A stretch of DNA of 64,000 nt from Lysobacter_I brunescens. Lineage in GTDB: Bacteria; Pseudomonadota; Gammaproteobacteria; Xanthomonadales; Xanthomonadaceae. Below the pieces are notes generated by a model. The model searched no databases. It had not been told where the DNA came from and worked only from the letters and a program-made list of their open reading frames with translations. Where the stretch lies: contig NZ_JBHTIF010000006.1 of assembly GCF_042677005.1 (NCBI RefSeq), forward strand, positions 1 through 64,000. The letters run 5' to 3'. A program made the position numbers and the translations under genes. Below, piece by piece: positions 29,832 to 45,962 of this stretch (the first letter of the stretch is position 1; every line of letters begins with the position of its first letter).

Positions 29832-31994
29832 TCAGGCGAGGGAGCGCAGCTTCGGCTCGCGCTTCCACTGCCGGGTCCTGGCCAAGGCGAGGAACGCGCG
29901 CACGTCGTCGGGCATCACGACGCCGGCATCGGGCTTGATGCCACCCGCCTTGAGGATCGCGCGCGTTCCCTCGCAGGCGGCGATGGCCTTGAGATGACCG
30001 AAGGCATCGCGGAACCAGTCGACCGCACCGGCGTCCTTCGCCAGTCGCGCGCCTTCCTCCGGCGCGAGGATGCTCGCGACTGCGTCGAACAGCGCCGACG
30101 GTGTGCCGGCCAGCTGCCCGTCGACGTCGAGAGGACGGCCATCGGCCGCGATCACGCTGAGCCTGGGTGCGACCAGCTTGACCTGCGCGCCCGCCTTCCT
30201 TGCCGCCGTTCGCAGCGCATCCACGGCTTTCATGTCCGTGCCTTCCGACACGAGGATGCCGATGCATCGCCCCTGCAGCGTGTCCTTCATGCGATCGATG
30301 ATCCGCAGGGCCGGAGACGGGGCCAGGTCCAGCACCGGCGATACCGGCATTGGCGCAGGCGGCAGGGACGTCATGCCGAGGCCATCCGCCACCCGCGAGG
30401 CCAGGTCGGCATCGATGTTGCGCAGATGGCCGACCACGGCATCGCGCACGTGCGCGGCCTGCACCTTGGACAGCTCGAAGACCAGCGCGGACGCGAGATG
30501 CGCCTGCTCCAGCAGGCCCTGGCTGCGGAAGAACATGCGCGCCTGGCTGTAGTGGTCGCTGAAGCTGGCGGGACGGAGGCGTTCCTTGCCGCCATCGCCC
30601 GGAATTTCGGCGAAATGACGGAAGCCGCGTTCGCGGCTGGCGCGCGGCGATTCCGGATCGAGGCTGGAGGGCTCGTAGGCGACGCGTCCGCGCGGCACCG
30701 CCATCTGCATGTGCCCGTCGCGCTGGTGGTTGGCGAACGGGCATTTCGGCGCATTGATCGGAAGCTGGTGGAAATTCGGGCCGCCCAAGCGCGACAGTTG
30801 GGTGTCGAGGTACGAATGCAGGCGTCCCTGCAGCAGCGGATCGTTCGACAGGTCGATGCCGGGCACCAGGTTCGCCGGGCAGAAGGCGACCTGCTCGGTT
30901 TCGGCGAAGAGATTGTCGGGGTTGCGGTCCAGCACCATGCGCCCGATCACCTTCAGCGGCACCAGTTCCTCCGGGATCAGCTTGGTCGGATCCAGGTGAT
31001 CGAACGGGAACGCCTCGGCCTCGTCCTCGGTGAACAGTTGCACGGCCAGCTCCCACTCCGGGAAATCCCCGGCATCGATCGCCTCCCACAGGTCGCGACG
31101 ATGGAAATCGTTGTCGGCGGCCTGCAGTTTCAGCGCTTCGTCCCAGAGCGTCGACTGCAGGCCGAGCTTCGGCCGCCAGTGGAACTTGACGAAGGTGGAG
31201 GCGCCCTTGTCGTCGAGCAGGCGGAACGAGTGCACGCCGAAGCCTTCCATCATGCGCAGGCTGCGGGGCAGCGTGCGGTCGCTCATCGCCCACATGACCA
31301 TGTGCATGGTTTCGGGCATCAGCGACACGAAATCCCAGAACGTGTCGTGCGCGCTGCCGGCCTGCGGCCAGCCGCGATCGGGCTCCATCTTCACCGCGTG
31401 GACGAGGTCGGGGAATTTCATCGCGTCCTGGATGAAAAACACCGGGATGTTGTTGCCCACCAGGTCCCAATTGCCTTGCTGCGTGTAGAACTTCACCGCG
31501 AATCCGCGCACATCGCGCGGCGTGTCGACCGAGCCCGCGCCGCCCGCCACCGTGGAAAAGCGGCAGAACACCGGTGTGCGGACGCCCTTCTCGGTGAGGA
31601 TGCGCGCAGTGGTGCATTTCTCTAGCGAATGAGTCAGTTCGAAGTAGCCGTGCGCGGCGCTGCCGCGCGCATGCACGATGCGCTCCGGAATGCGTTCGTG
31701 GTCGAAGTGGGTGATCTTCTCGCGCAGGATGAAATCCTCGAGCAGCGTCGGGCCACGCGAGAAGGGCCGCAACGAGTTCTGGTTGTCCGCCACGGGAATG
31801 CCCTGGGCCGTGGTCATGAGCGGATGGGCGCCTCGGGCCTGCCGCTGCAGTTCGCCGCCATTGCCGCGCTCGTCTTCGCCTGCTCCGTGCGCGCGTCCCG
31901 CCGGCCTGGTTCTCTGCTTCGCGATGTCGTTCGCGCGTCCCGATGCGGTGGACCGCGCTGCCGGACGATCGCCGGATGATTTCCTCGTGGCCAT
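29832..31994 (-). CDS. katE: Large-subunit catalase (HPII type)
   Basis: 720 residues, typical of large-subunit monofunctional catalases. The distal haem His108 is in RIVHARGSAAHG. The core includes NNIPVFFIQDAMKFPD and the proximal tyrosine region near residues 390-420 (LDTQLSRLGGPNFHQLP). The C-terminal 150 residues are the DJ-1/PfpI-like domain specific to this class (GILVSEGTDMKAVDALR). A Lys/Arg/Gly-rich N-terminal extension of about 60 residues precedes the core. GAGGAG six bases before the ATG supports the start; the frame continues upstream but only through noncoding sequence. Confidence 0.95.
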   Translation of the reverse strand: MATRKSSGDRPAARSTASGRANDIAKQRTRPAGRAHGAGEDERGNGGELQRQARGAHPLMTTAQGIPVADNQNSLRPFSRGPTLLEDFILREKITHFDHERIPERIVHARGSAAHGYFELTHSLEKCTTARILTEKGVRTPVFCRFSTVAGGAGSVDTPRDVRGFAVKFYTQQGNWDLVGNNIPVFFIQDAMKFPDLVHAVKMEPDRGWPQAGSAHDTFWDFVSLMPETMHMVMWAMSDRTLPRSLRMMEGFGVHSFRLLDDKGASTFVKFHWRPKLGLQSTLWDEALKLQAADNDFHRRDLWEAIDAGDFPEWELAVQLFTEDEAEAFPFDHLDPTKLIPEELVPLKVIGRMVLDRNPDNLFAETEQVAFCPANLVPGIDLSNDPLLQGRLHSYLDTQLSRLGGPNFHQLPINAPKCPFANHQRDGHMQMAVPRGRVAYEPSSLDPESPRASRERGFRHFAEIPGDGGKERLRPASFSDHYSQARMFFRSQGLLEQAHLASALVFELSKVQAAHVRDAVVGHLRNIDADLASRVADGLGMTSLPPAPMPVSPVLDLAPSPALRIIDRMKDTLQGRCIGILVSEGTDMKAVDALRTAARKAGAQVKLVAPRLSVIAADGRPLDVDGQLAGTPSALFDAVASILAPEEGARLAKDAGAVDWFRDAFGHLKAIAACEGTRAILKAGGIKPDAGVVMPDDVRAFLALARTRQWKREPKLRSLA

Positions 31995-32069
31995 GATGTT
32001 CTCCTCGGATTGGGTCGATGCATGCGGATTGCATGACGTGCCGCCGCGATCGTTCCTTTTGCAACGAGG

Positions 32070-32114
32070 TTCGTGCAGGATGCACGAAAACCCCATGAAA
32101 CAGACGGTTTCATG
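32070..32114. promoter_or_regulatory. Two perfect inverted repeats between katE and the FAD oxidase
   Basis: TTCGTGCA-GGA-TGCACGAA (32070-32088) and CATGAAAC-AGACG-GTTTCATG (32094-32114) lie 76-120 bases upstream of katE in the 228-base divergent spacer. They are candidate operators for an oxidative- or general-stress regulator. No family-specific consensus is recognised. Confidence 0.5.
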
Positions 32115-32222
32115 CACCGCACGATCGGTTTTCGACGGCATCCACCGAGAGTGCAGGCTTTCCGGTTGAATTGGTAGCGGAATGGCAGCAGACTGCATCG
32201 CATCCTTTCGGACGAGTTCAGC

Positions 32223-33434
32223 ATGGACCTCAAAAGCGGATATCCCTTCTGGTCGATCAAGAATGGATTGATGCATGCCTTTCCGCCGCTGACGTCCGAC
32301 CTGCGCTGCGATGTCGCGGTGATCGGCGCAGGCATCACCGGCGCGCTGATCGCGGACGAACTGGTGAAGCACGGCCATGACGTCCTGGTCGTCGACCAGC
32401 GGGATGTCGGCTGGGGCAGCACGGCGGCGAGCACCGCGCTGCTGCAGTACGAGATCGATACGCACATGGTCGACCTGGCGAAGCGCTACGGCGAACCGAG
32501 CGCGGCGTTGGCGTATCGGGCCTGCAGCGATGCGATCGACATGCTGGCAGCCAAGGCGGCGGAACTGCGCGACGTGGATTTCCGCCGCACGCGCAGCCTC
32601 TACCTGGCCAGCCATCGACGGGACCGACCCGTGCTTCGCGAAGAATACGCATTGCGTCGCCGGCATGGTTTCGAGATGGACTGGCTCGATCGCGGCGACG
32701 TCGAAGCGCGCTACGGCATCGATGCGCCCGCCGCGATCCTCAGCCGCCAGGCGGCGCGCATCGATCCCTATCGAATGGCATCCAGGCTGCTCGCACGCAT
32801 CCAGAAGGCCGGCGCTGCGGTGCACGACCGCTCGCCGGTGGTGCGTCTGGACATCGGCGCACGCGGCGCGACGCTCGAAACCGCGACCGGCGGCACCGTC
32901 CGCGCCAAGCACGTGGTGATGGCTGCGGGCTACGCGAGCCAGGACTACGTCGATCGCAAGGTCGCGAAGAACCGCAGCAGCTATGCGTTCGTGACCGATC
33001 CGATCGCACCCGGCGTCCTCGGCGAACTGGCCGACACGATGGTGTGGGAATCCGCGCGACCGTATCTCTACCTGCGCTCGACCGGCGATGGCCGCCTGCT
33101 GGTCGGCGGCGAGGACGACGACGTGGACATCCCGTCTCGCCGCGATGCCCGGGTCGACTCGAAGGCCGCGCGACTGGCGAAGCAGGTGCGCAGGCTTTTC
33201 CCGCACCTGCCCGTCGAACCCGCCTTCGCCTGGGCCGGCACCTTCGCGGAAACCGAGGACGGGCTTCCCTGGTTCGGCACCCGGCCCGGCACGGGACCAC
33301 GGCTGCTGTTCGCGATGGCCTATGGTGGCAACGGCATCACCTATTCGATGCTGGGCGCGGGATTGATCCGCGCCCTCATCGAGAGACGCAAGCATCCCTT
33401 GTCGGACATCTTCGGCTTCGACCGGATGGCCTGA
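32223..33434 (+). CDS. FAD-dependent oxidoreductase (DAO family)
   Basis: 403 residues. N-terminal dinucleotide fold VAVIGAGITGALIADELVKHG, then the acidic ribose-binding strand end VLVVDQRDVGWGST, and the C-terminal substrate/FAD closing motif with GGNGITYSMLGAGLI. It belongs to the D-amino-acid-oxidase/glycine-oxidase superfamily. The substrate is unknown; PWFGTRPGTGP resembles that of other amine oxidases. Divergent from katE: an oxidase producing hydrogen peroxide beside a catalase is a sensible pair, though this is inference. Start at 32223 is the only one with a complete N-terminus. Confidence 0.85.
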   Translation: MDLKSGYPFWSIKNGLMHAFPPLTSDLRCDVAVIGAGITGALIADELVKHGHDVLVVDQRDVGWGSTAASTALLQYEIDTHMVDLAKRYGEPSAALAYRACSDAIDMLAAKAAELRDVDFRRTRSLYLASHRRDRPVLREEYALRRRHGFEMDWLDRGDVEARYGIDAPAAILSRQAARIDPYRMASRLLARIQKAGAAVHDRSPVVRLDIGARGATLETATGGTVRAKHVVMAAGYASQDYVDRKVAKNRSSYAFVTDPIAPGVLGELADTMVWESARPYLYLRSTGDGRLLVGGEDDDVDIPSRRDARVDSKAARLAKQVRRLFPHLPVEPAFAWAGTFAETEDGLPWFGTRPGTGPRLLFAMAYGGNGITYSMLGAGLIRALIERRKHPLSDIFGFDRMA

Positions 33435-33467
33435 GGCGCGGACGACGCGAAGATGCGTGACGCCGCC

Positions 33468-34193
33468 TCACTGTGGCGGCAGCACCACCACCGTGCCGAT
33501 GTGGCCGTGCGCGACGCGCGCCTGGCCGGTGATGCGCGTCATGCCCGGGAAGGTGGCCTGCGGCACGCGCACGTCGCCTTCGAAGGTCGCGAGCAGCCCG
33601 CTGCCGTCGGGTTCGAAGTCGGACCAGTGCAGCTCGACATCCTGGAAATCCAGGAACACGCGGTGCACGGGATAGATCGACTTGTACAGCGATTCCTTCG
33701 CCGAGAAGGTCAGGATGCCGCCCAGTTCGCGCCAGCGCGCCGGCCAGTCGCGCAGACGGGCGGACTCGGACTCGCGCAGGATGTGCGGCAGCAGCTCGGG
33801 CTTCATCGGCTCGGCGGGCTCGACGTCGAGGCCGATGCCGAGGGACAGCGCGCGCGGCACCACGGCGACGGCGCACAGGCTGCGGCAATGGGTGATCGAG
33901 CCGACCACCGGCGCCGGCCAGCGCGGCACGCGGTCGGCATCGCTGACCAGCGCGTCGATCTCCAGCCCCATGTCGCCGAGCAGGCGTCGCGCGAGCTGGC
34001 GCCCGGCGGCGAACTCCATGCGCCGCTTGGGGACCGCGCGTGCGATCTGCTGCTGCTCCTCGGCGGACAGTGCCGCAGGATCTGCGCGCTCGGGCGGCAT
34101 TTCCGCCAGCCGTACCGATGGCGGCAGCAGCATGCGGAACAGCGACGGGATGTCGTGGTCGATCTTCGCGACCGGTGAGATGACCGCACTCAT
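33468..34193 (-). CDS. 4'-phosphopantetheinyl transferase (EntD/Sfp type)
   Basis: 241 residues. Contains the paired motifs GIGLDVEPAEP (Mg-binding Asp/Glu) and FSAKESLYKSIYP (the W/F-x-x-KES/A-x-x-K signature), with an upstream Arg-Lys-Glu-rich segment VPKRRMEFAAGRQLARRLL. It converts apo carrier proteins to the holo form. Last gene of the nonribosomal peptide cluster; its ATG overlaps the stop of the monooxygenase gene by ATGA, so it is probably dedicated to activating the three T domains encoded upstream. Confidence 0.9.
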   Translation of the reverse strand: MSAVISPVAKIDHDIPSLFRMLLPPSVRLAEMPPERADPAALSAEEQQQIARAVPKRRMEFAAGRQLARRLLGDMGLEIDALVSDADRVPRWPAPVVGSITHCRSLCAVAVVPRALSLGIGLDVEPAEPMKPELLPHILRESESARLRDWPARWRELGGILTFSAKESLYKSIYPVHRVFLDFQDVELHWSDFEPDGSGLLATFEGDVRVPQATFPGMTRITGQARVAHGHIGTVVVLPPQ

Positions 34194-35539
34194 GCGCGCA
34201 ACCCCCACCAGAGGCCGCCGCCGATCGCGAGCACCAGGCCTGTGGCGACCGCACCGAGGATGCGGTCCTGCCTGCGCGCGCGCGCCAGGGCTTCGGCATA
34301 GGGCATCGTGGTGTGCGAGACCATCGTGTAGATCGGCAGCCACATTCCGGGCAGCAGTCGATTGAGCAGCACGTCCAGGCGCTTGCGCGCGAGGAACCAG
34401 GGCGAACTCACCTTCTGCCGAAGTTCGACGAAGTTCGCCTTGGACAGCTCCATCAGCACGTCGGTATGCGGGCGGCGCGCATTCTCGTAGGCGGCGAAGG
34501 CGGCGGCGCGATCGCCCGGATGCGCCTTCAGCGCGGCGAGCAGCGCGGAGCAGTCCTCGAACGCGGAATTCATGCCCTGCCCGTAGAACGGATACACGGC
34601 ATGCGCCGAATCGCCGACCAGCACCATCCAGTCCTCGAAGCGCCAGGGCGCGGTCTTCGTGGTCAGCAGCGATCCGGTCGGACGCGAGGTCCATTGCTCG
34701 ACCAGCGCCGGCAGCATCGGCAGCAGGTCGGGGAAATATTTCTGGAACAACGCACGGATCTCCTCCGGGGTGTTCGTGGTCGCGAAGCTGTCCGGGCCCT
34801 CGTGCGGCAGGAACAGCGTGAGCGTGTGCGAGCCGTCCCGATTGGGATGCGAGACGAACAGGCAGTGCGCGCGCGGCCAGACGTGCAGCGCGGTCAGGTC
34901 GATGACCGATTCGCCATCGGGGCCCGCCGCGAGGGTGAGTTCCTTGTAGCCCCACTCCAGGTATTCGCGATGGAAATCCGCGCGCAGGCCGCGCTGCATT
35001 TCCGGACGACAACGCGAGAACGCACCGTCCGCGCAGATCACCCAGTCGGCGGCGATGCGGCGCGTCTCGCCGCCGCTTTCCAGCGTCAGCTCGCGCGCGA
35101 CCTTGTCGGCGGACACGAAGCGATGGTCGAAATGCAGGGTCACGCCGGGCTGGCGCTCGGCGCGATCCAGCAGCAGGCGGATCAGCTCGCTGCGGTCGAT
35201 CGAGTACAGCACTTCGCCGCGGTCCTTGCCGTAGGGCTGGAAACGCGTGTGGCCGTGCGGCGCATGGATCACGCGACCGCGCATGACCACGGTCAGCGGC
35301 ATGGCCATGTCGATGAGACCCACTTCGGTCAGCGCCTGGATGCCGCGCTTGGACAGGCCGAGGTTGATCGAGCGCCCGCTTTCGGCGCCGGCCACGCGCG
35401 GGTCGCTGCGACGTTCGAAGACGTCGACGCGATAGCCGCGTTCCGCCAGCGCCAGCGCCAGCAGCGAACCGGCCAGGCCGCCACCGACGATCGCCACCCG
35501 CTGCGCGGCAGCGTTCGCCGCATCGATCTTCGCCGTCAT
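34190..35539 (-). CDS. kmo: Kynurenine 3-monooxygenase homologue
   Basis: 449 residues, class A flavoprotein hydroxylase. FAD motif VAIVGGGLAGSLLALAL at residues 14-30, second FAD motif GDSAHAVYPFYGQGMN near 310, and the C-terminal hydrophobic segment (GAVATGLVLAIGGGLWWG) that anchors KMO. Closest in pattern to kynurenine 3-monooxygenases (RPEMQ..FHREYLEWGYKEL). It would make 3-hydroxykynurenine from kynurenine, for NAD synthesis in some xanthomonads, or here as an NRPS building block. Both neighbours overlap by 4 bases (ATGA). Confidence 0.85.
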   Translation of the reverse strand: MTAKIDAANAAAQRVAIVGGGLAGSLLALALAERGYRVDVFERRSDPRVAGAESGRSINLGLSKRGIQALTEVGLIDMAMPLTVVMRGRVIHAPHGHTRFQPYGKDRGEVLYSIDRSELIRLLLDRAERQPGVTLHFDHRFVSADKVARELTLESGGETRRIAADWVICADGAFSRCRPEMQRGLRADFHREYLEWGYKELTLAAGPDGESVIDLTALHVWPRAHCLFVSHPNRDGSHTLTLFLPHEGPDSFATTNTPEEIRALFQKYFPDLLPMLPALVEQWTSRPTGSLLTTKTAPWRFEDWMVLVGDSAHAVYPFYGQGMNSAFEDCSALLAALKAHPGDRAAAFAAYENARRPHTDVLMELSKANFVELRQKVSSPWFLARKRLDVLLNRLLPGMWLPIYTMVSHTTMPYAEALARARRQDRILGAVATGLVLAIGGGLWWGLRA

Positions 35540-36321
35540 CGCACGACCTCGACAGGTTCCGGATGCGCCACGGCGGCGCGCAGTTCCAGTTCGGCGTCGA
35601 CCAGCGCCTCGACCGCCTGGTCGAAGTAGTTGCGGCGGATGTTCGCGCCGAGGCGACGCAGGTACGAACGCAGGTACGACGCGCGGATGTCCGGACGGTC
35701 GACCATGCGCTTGAGGAACGGCAGGTCGGATTCGACCATGTGCCGGATCACCAGCATCGGGATCGGGCTGCGCAGCGGCCGGAAGGCTTCGTTGCGCAGG
35801 CCGGGCGTCTCGTTGCGGGCGTGGAACTCGCCGAGCATCAGGCCGACCTCGACGAAACCGGGCTTGAGCCGGGCCTGCATGGCGTCGATCCACGGCGCGT
35901 CCGCTTCGCTCATGCCGGAGAACACCACCATGATCACCTTGTTGATCGCCAGCGGACCTTCGCGCGGCTCGGTCTTCATGAAGACTTCGCGGCACTGCTC
36001 GATCACGTTCTGGATCGCCGACGGATCGGGCGTGGATTCGCGCACCTCGGTCATCCAGATGGTGTCCAGCTCCAGGGCCATCGGCGTGAACGGACACACC
36101 GGGCCGGCCCGACCGAGCTCCGGATTGGGCTTGGCGAGGAAACGCCGTACCCACGCGATCGTTTCGCCGAGCGCGGTCTCGGGCGCCTCACTGGCGGCCA
36201 CTTCGGACGCACGGCGCAACACGAGATCCGGATGGGCGGACGACGCGACCGCCTGCGCCCGTGCATGCGGGCAACCCGTCGGCGCCGGTGCGGCGATGGT
36301 CGTCTGATTGTCTGCGTTCAT
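35536..36321 (-). CDS. DUF6875-like protein, function unknown
   Basis: 261 residues, soluble, no signal peptide. The hallmark segment is ELGRAGPVCPFTPMALELD, followed by a region rich in conserved helices (NKVIMVVFSG, RSPIPMLVIRHM, FLKRMVDRP). I assign DUF6875 from memory of this CPF-containing pattern, with moderate certainty. Homologues are found in other natural-product loci. Its location, directly ahead of kmo with an ATGA overlap and starting a three-gene block in the NRPS region, suggests a tailoring or precursor role. Confidence 0.65.
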   Translation of the reverse strand: MNADNQTTIAAPAPTGCPHARAQAVASSAHPDLVLRRASEVAASEAPETALGETIAWVRRFLAKPNPELGRAGPVCPFTPMALELDTIWMTEVRESTPDPSAIQNVIEQCREVFMKTEPREGPLAINKVIMVVFSGMSEADAPWIDAMQARLKPGFVEVGLMLGEFHARNETPGLRNEAFRPLRSPIPMLVIRHMVESDLPFLKRMVDRPDIRASYLRSYLRRLGANIRRNYFDQAVEALVDAELELRAAVAHPEPVEVVR

Positions 36322-36604
36322 TGCATTCTTCCCTTGAATTGACTGCTTCGCGCCAGCAAGCCCCAGGGACGTCCGTCTGTCCTGCACCGACCCCATGTCG
36401 GCGTCACCGTCCTGGCCTGCTTTCCCATCTTCCGTCGTCCCTGCGGCACCACGCTCCTCATTGCCCGGCCATTTCGCGCGTGCAATGGCCGACTTGCCCC
36501 TCTTTACGGATTACGCGCGACGGACATGCCACCGCATGTCGGATTCACGCGCTCTCCGGTCACCTTGTCCCCTGCCCGCCTGTGGCGAATCCATGTCGCT
36601 GTCC
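36322..36604. other. 283-base spacer within the NRPS cluster
   Basis: No ORF with a plausible product was found here, including no MbtH-like gene. It could hold a second promoter for the DUF6875-kmo-PPTase block. Confidence 0.4.
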
Positions 36605-37971
36605 TCATGCCGATGCCGCGACCGGTGCCGGCGCGACCACCGCATCCGGCAGGTCGGTATCGGCGCGCCGGATGGCGCGGATCGAATAACCGATCGCAGC
36701 AGCGACGACCATCGCGATCCCCAGCACCACGAACATGAAACCGTGACCACGCCCCTTGCCCACGCCGATCAGCTCGCCCACCGTGTCGGCGAGCGCGCCG
36801 CCGGGCATGAGCGCCGGCTCGAACACGAAGTCCGCCAGCGGGCCGGCGAGCAGGAAGCCGACCGGCATCGCCGCTTCCGTCATCACGCGCAGGATGGCGA
36901 AACAGCGTCCCAGCAACTGCGACGGCACCTTGGTCTGCCACAGCGTGGCGATCGCGGCGTTGACGATCGGGATTGTCACGAACAGCGAGAAGCCGCAGGC
37001 CATGATCAGCCAGAGCGACGGGTAGACGCCGTGCGCGGCCATGGCCACGCCGCCGAGCATCGTGCAGGCGAGGATGCCGGCGGCCTTGTGCTTCGGCCAG
37101 CCCAGGAACGTGACGATGGCACCGCCCAGCAGCAGGCCCAAGCCACCGGCGACCATCTGGTAGCTCACCATTTCCGGCGTGCCCATCGACAGCACCAGCG
37201 GGTAGATCGCGATGCTGGCGATGCCGAAGAAGAAGTTGGTGATGCCGAACACCGTCAGCAGGCCGAACAGGCCGCGACGCTCGGCGATGTAGCGCCAGCC
37301 TTCGTGCGCTTCGCGCAGGATGTTCGGCTTCGCAGCCGCCGGGTCGTGCGGCGGCTGCGGCACGCGCGCGAGGAACAGGCAGACCGCGCCGGCGAGGAAG
37401 GTCGCGGCATCGACGAAGAGGATGCCGTCGATGCCGATGATCTTGTAGAGGATGCCGGCCAGCAGCGGGCCGCCGAGCAGCGCGATGGCGTTGCCGGTCT
37501 GGATCAGGCCGTTGGCCCGGCTGAGGTGCTCGCGGGTCGCCAGCAGCGGCACGCTGGCGCCGTAGGCCGGCTGCATGAAGGCGTTGCAGATCGCCGAAAC
37601 ACCGACACCGACGTAGATGTGCCAGACCTGCAGCAGTTCGAAGGCATTGAGCGTGGCAAGCACGGCGATCGCGGATGCCGAACCGAGTTCGCAGGCGATC
37701 ATCACCCGTCGCCGGTTCCAGCGGTCGACCAGCGCGCCCGCGAACGGCAGCAGGATCAGCGCGGGAATCGACATCGCGACGAAGATCATCGCGAAGTCGA
37801 GGGTCGACTTGGTCTTCTCCAGCACCCAGATGCCCAGCGCGAAGGCGCTGAAGCGCGTGCCGATGCCCGAGATCAGCTGGCCGGTCCAGACCAGCAGGAA
37901 ATCGCGCATGCCGCGGAAGCGCGAGAAGTAGGAGCCGTCGGTCGGCGCTGCAGCGGCGAGGGTCTGGTCGT

Positions 37972-37975
<4 letters not shown>
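36605..37975 (-). CDS. MFS exporter of the NRPS cluster
   Basis: 456 residues, 12 predicted membrane helices (for example LLVWTGQLISGIGTRFSAFA, AMIFVAMSIPALILLPFAGA, MFVVLGIAMVVAAAIGYSI). The MFS loop signature ALVDRWNRRRVMIACE is at about 80-95. Resembles EntS/macrolide-efflux transporters and likely exports the peptide product. Its ATG overlaps the stop of the reductase-containing synthetase (ATGA), so it is in the same transcript. A 283-base spacer separates it from the DUF6875 gene. Confidence 0.9.
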
Positions 37976-42528
<4,553 letters not shown>

Positions 42529-42614
42529 GTCGTGCGGGTCTCCTGGAGCATGTCTGTTGTGTCGTGTGTGTCGTATGGGGTGGCGTCGCGGCTGTCGCAG
42601 GCGGGCCGTCGGCC

Positions 42615-45958
<3,344 letters not shown>

Positions 45959-45962
<4 letters not shown>

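Noticed and set aside
27496..31625. Very long ORFs on both strands over the aminotransferase-cls-katE region
   Set aside because: Formed by joining frames through several real genes (1529 and 1295 codons); residue use is Arg/Gly/Ala-rich and unlike a protein.
36322..36604. MbtH-like gene in the NRPS spacer
   Set aside because: No short ORF shows the conserved SLWP and PAGW motifs of MbtH proteins.
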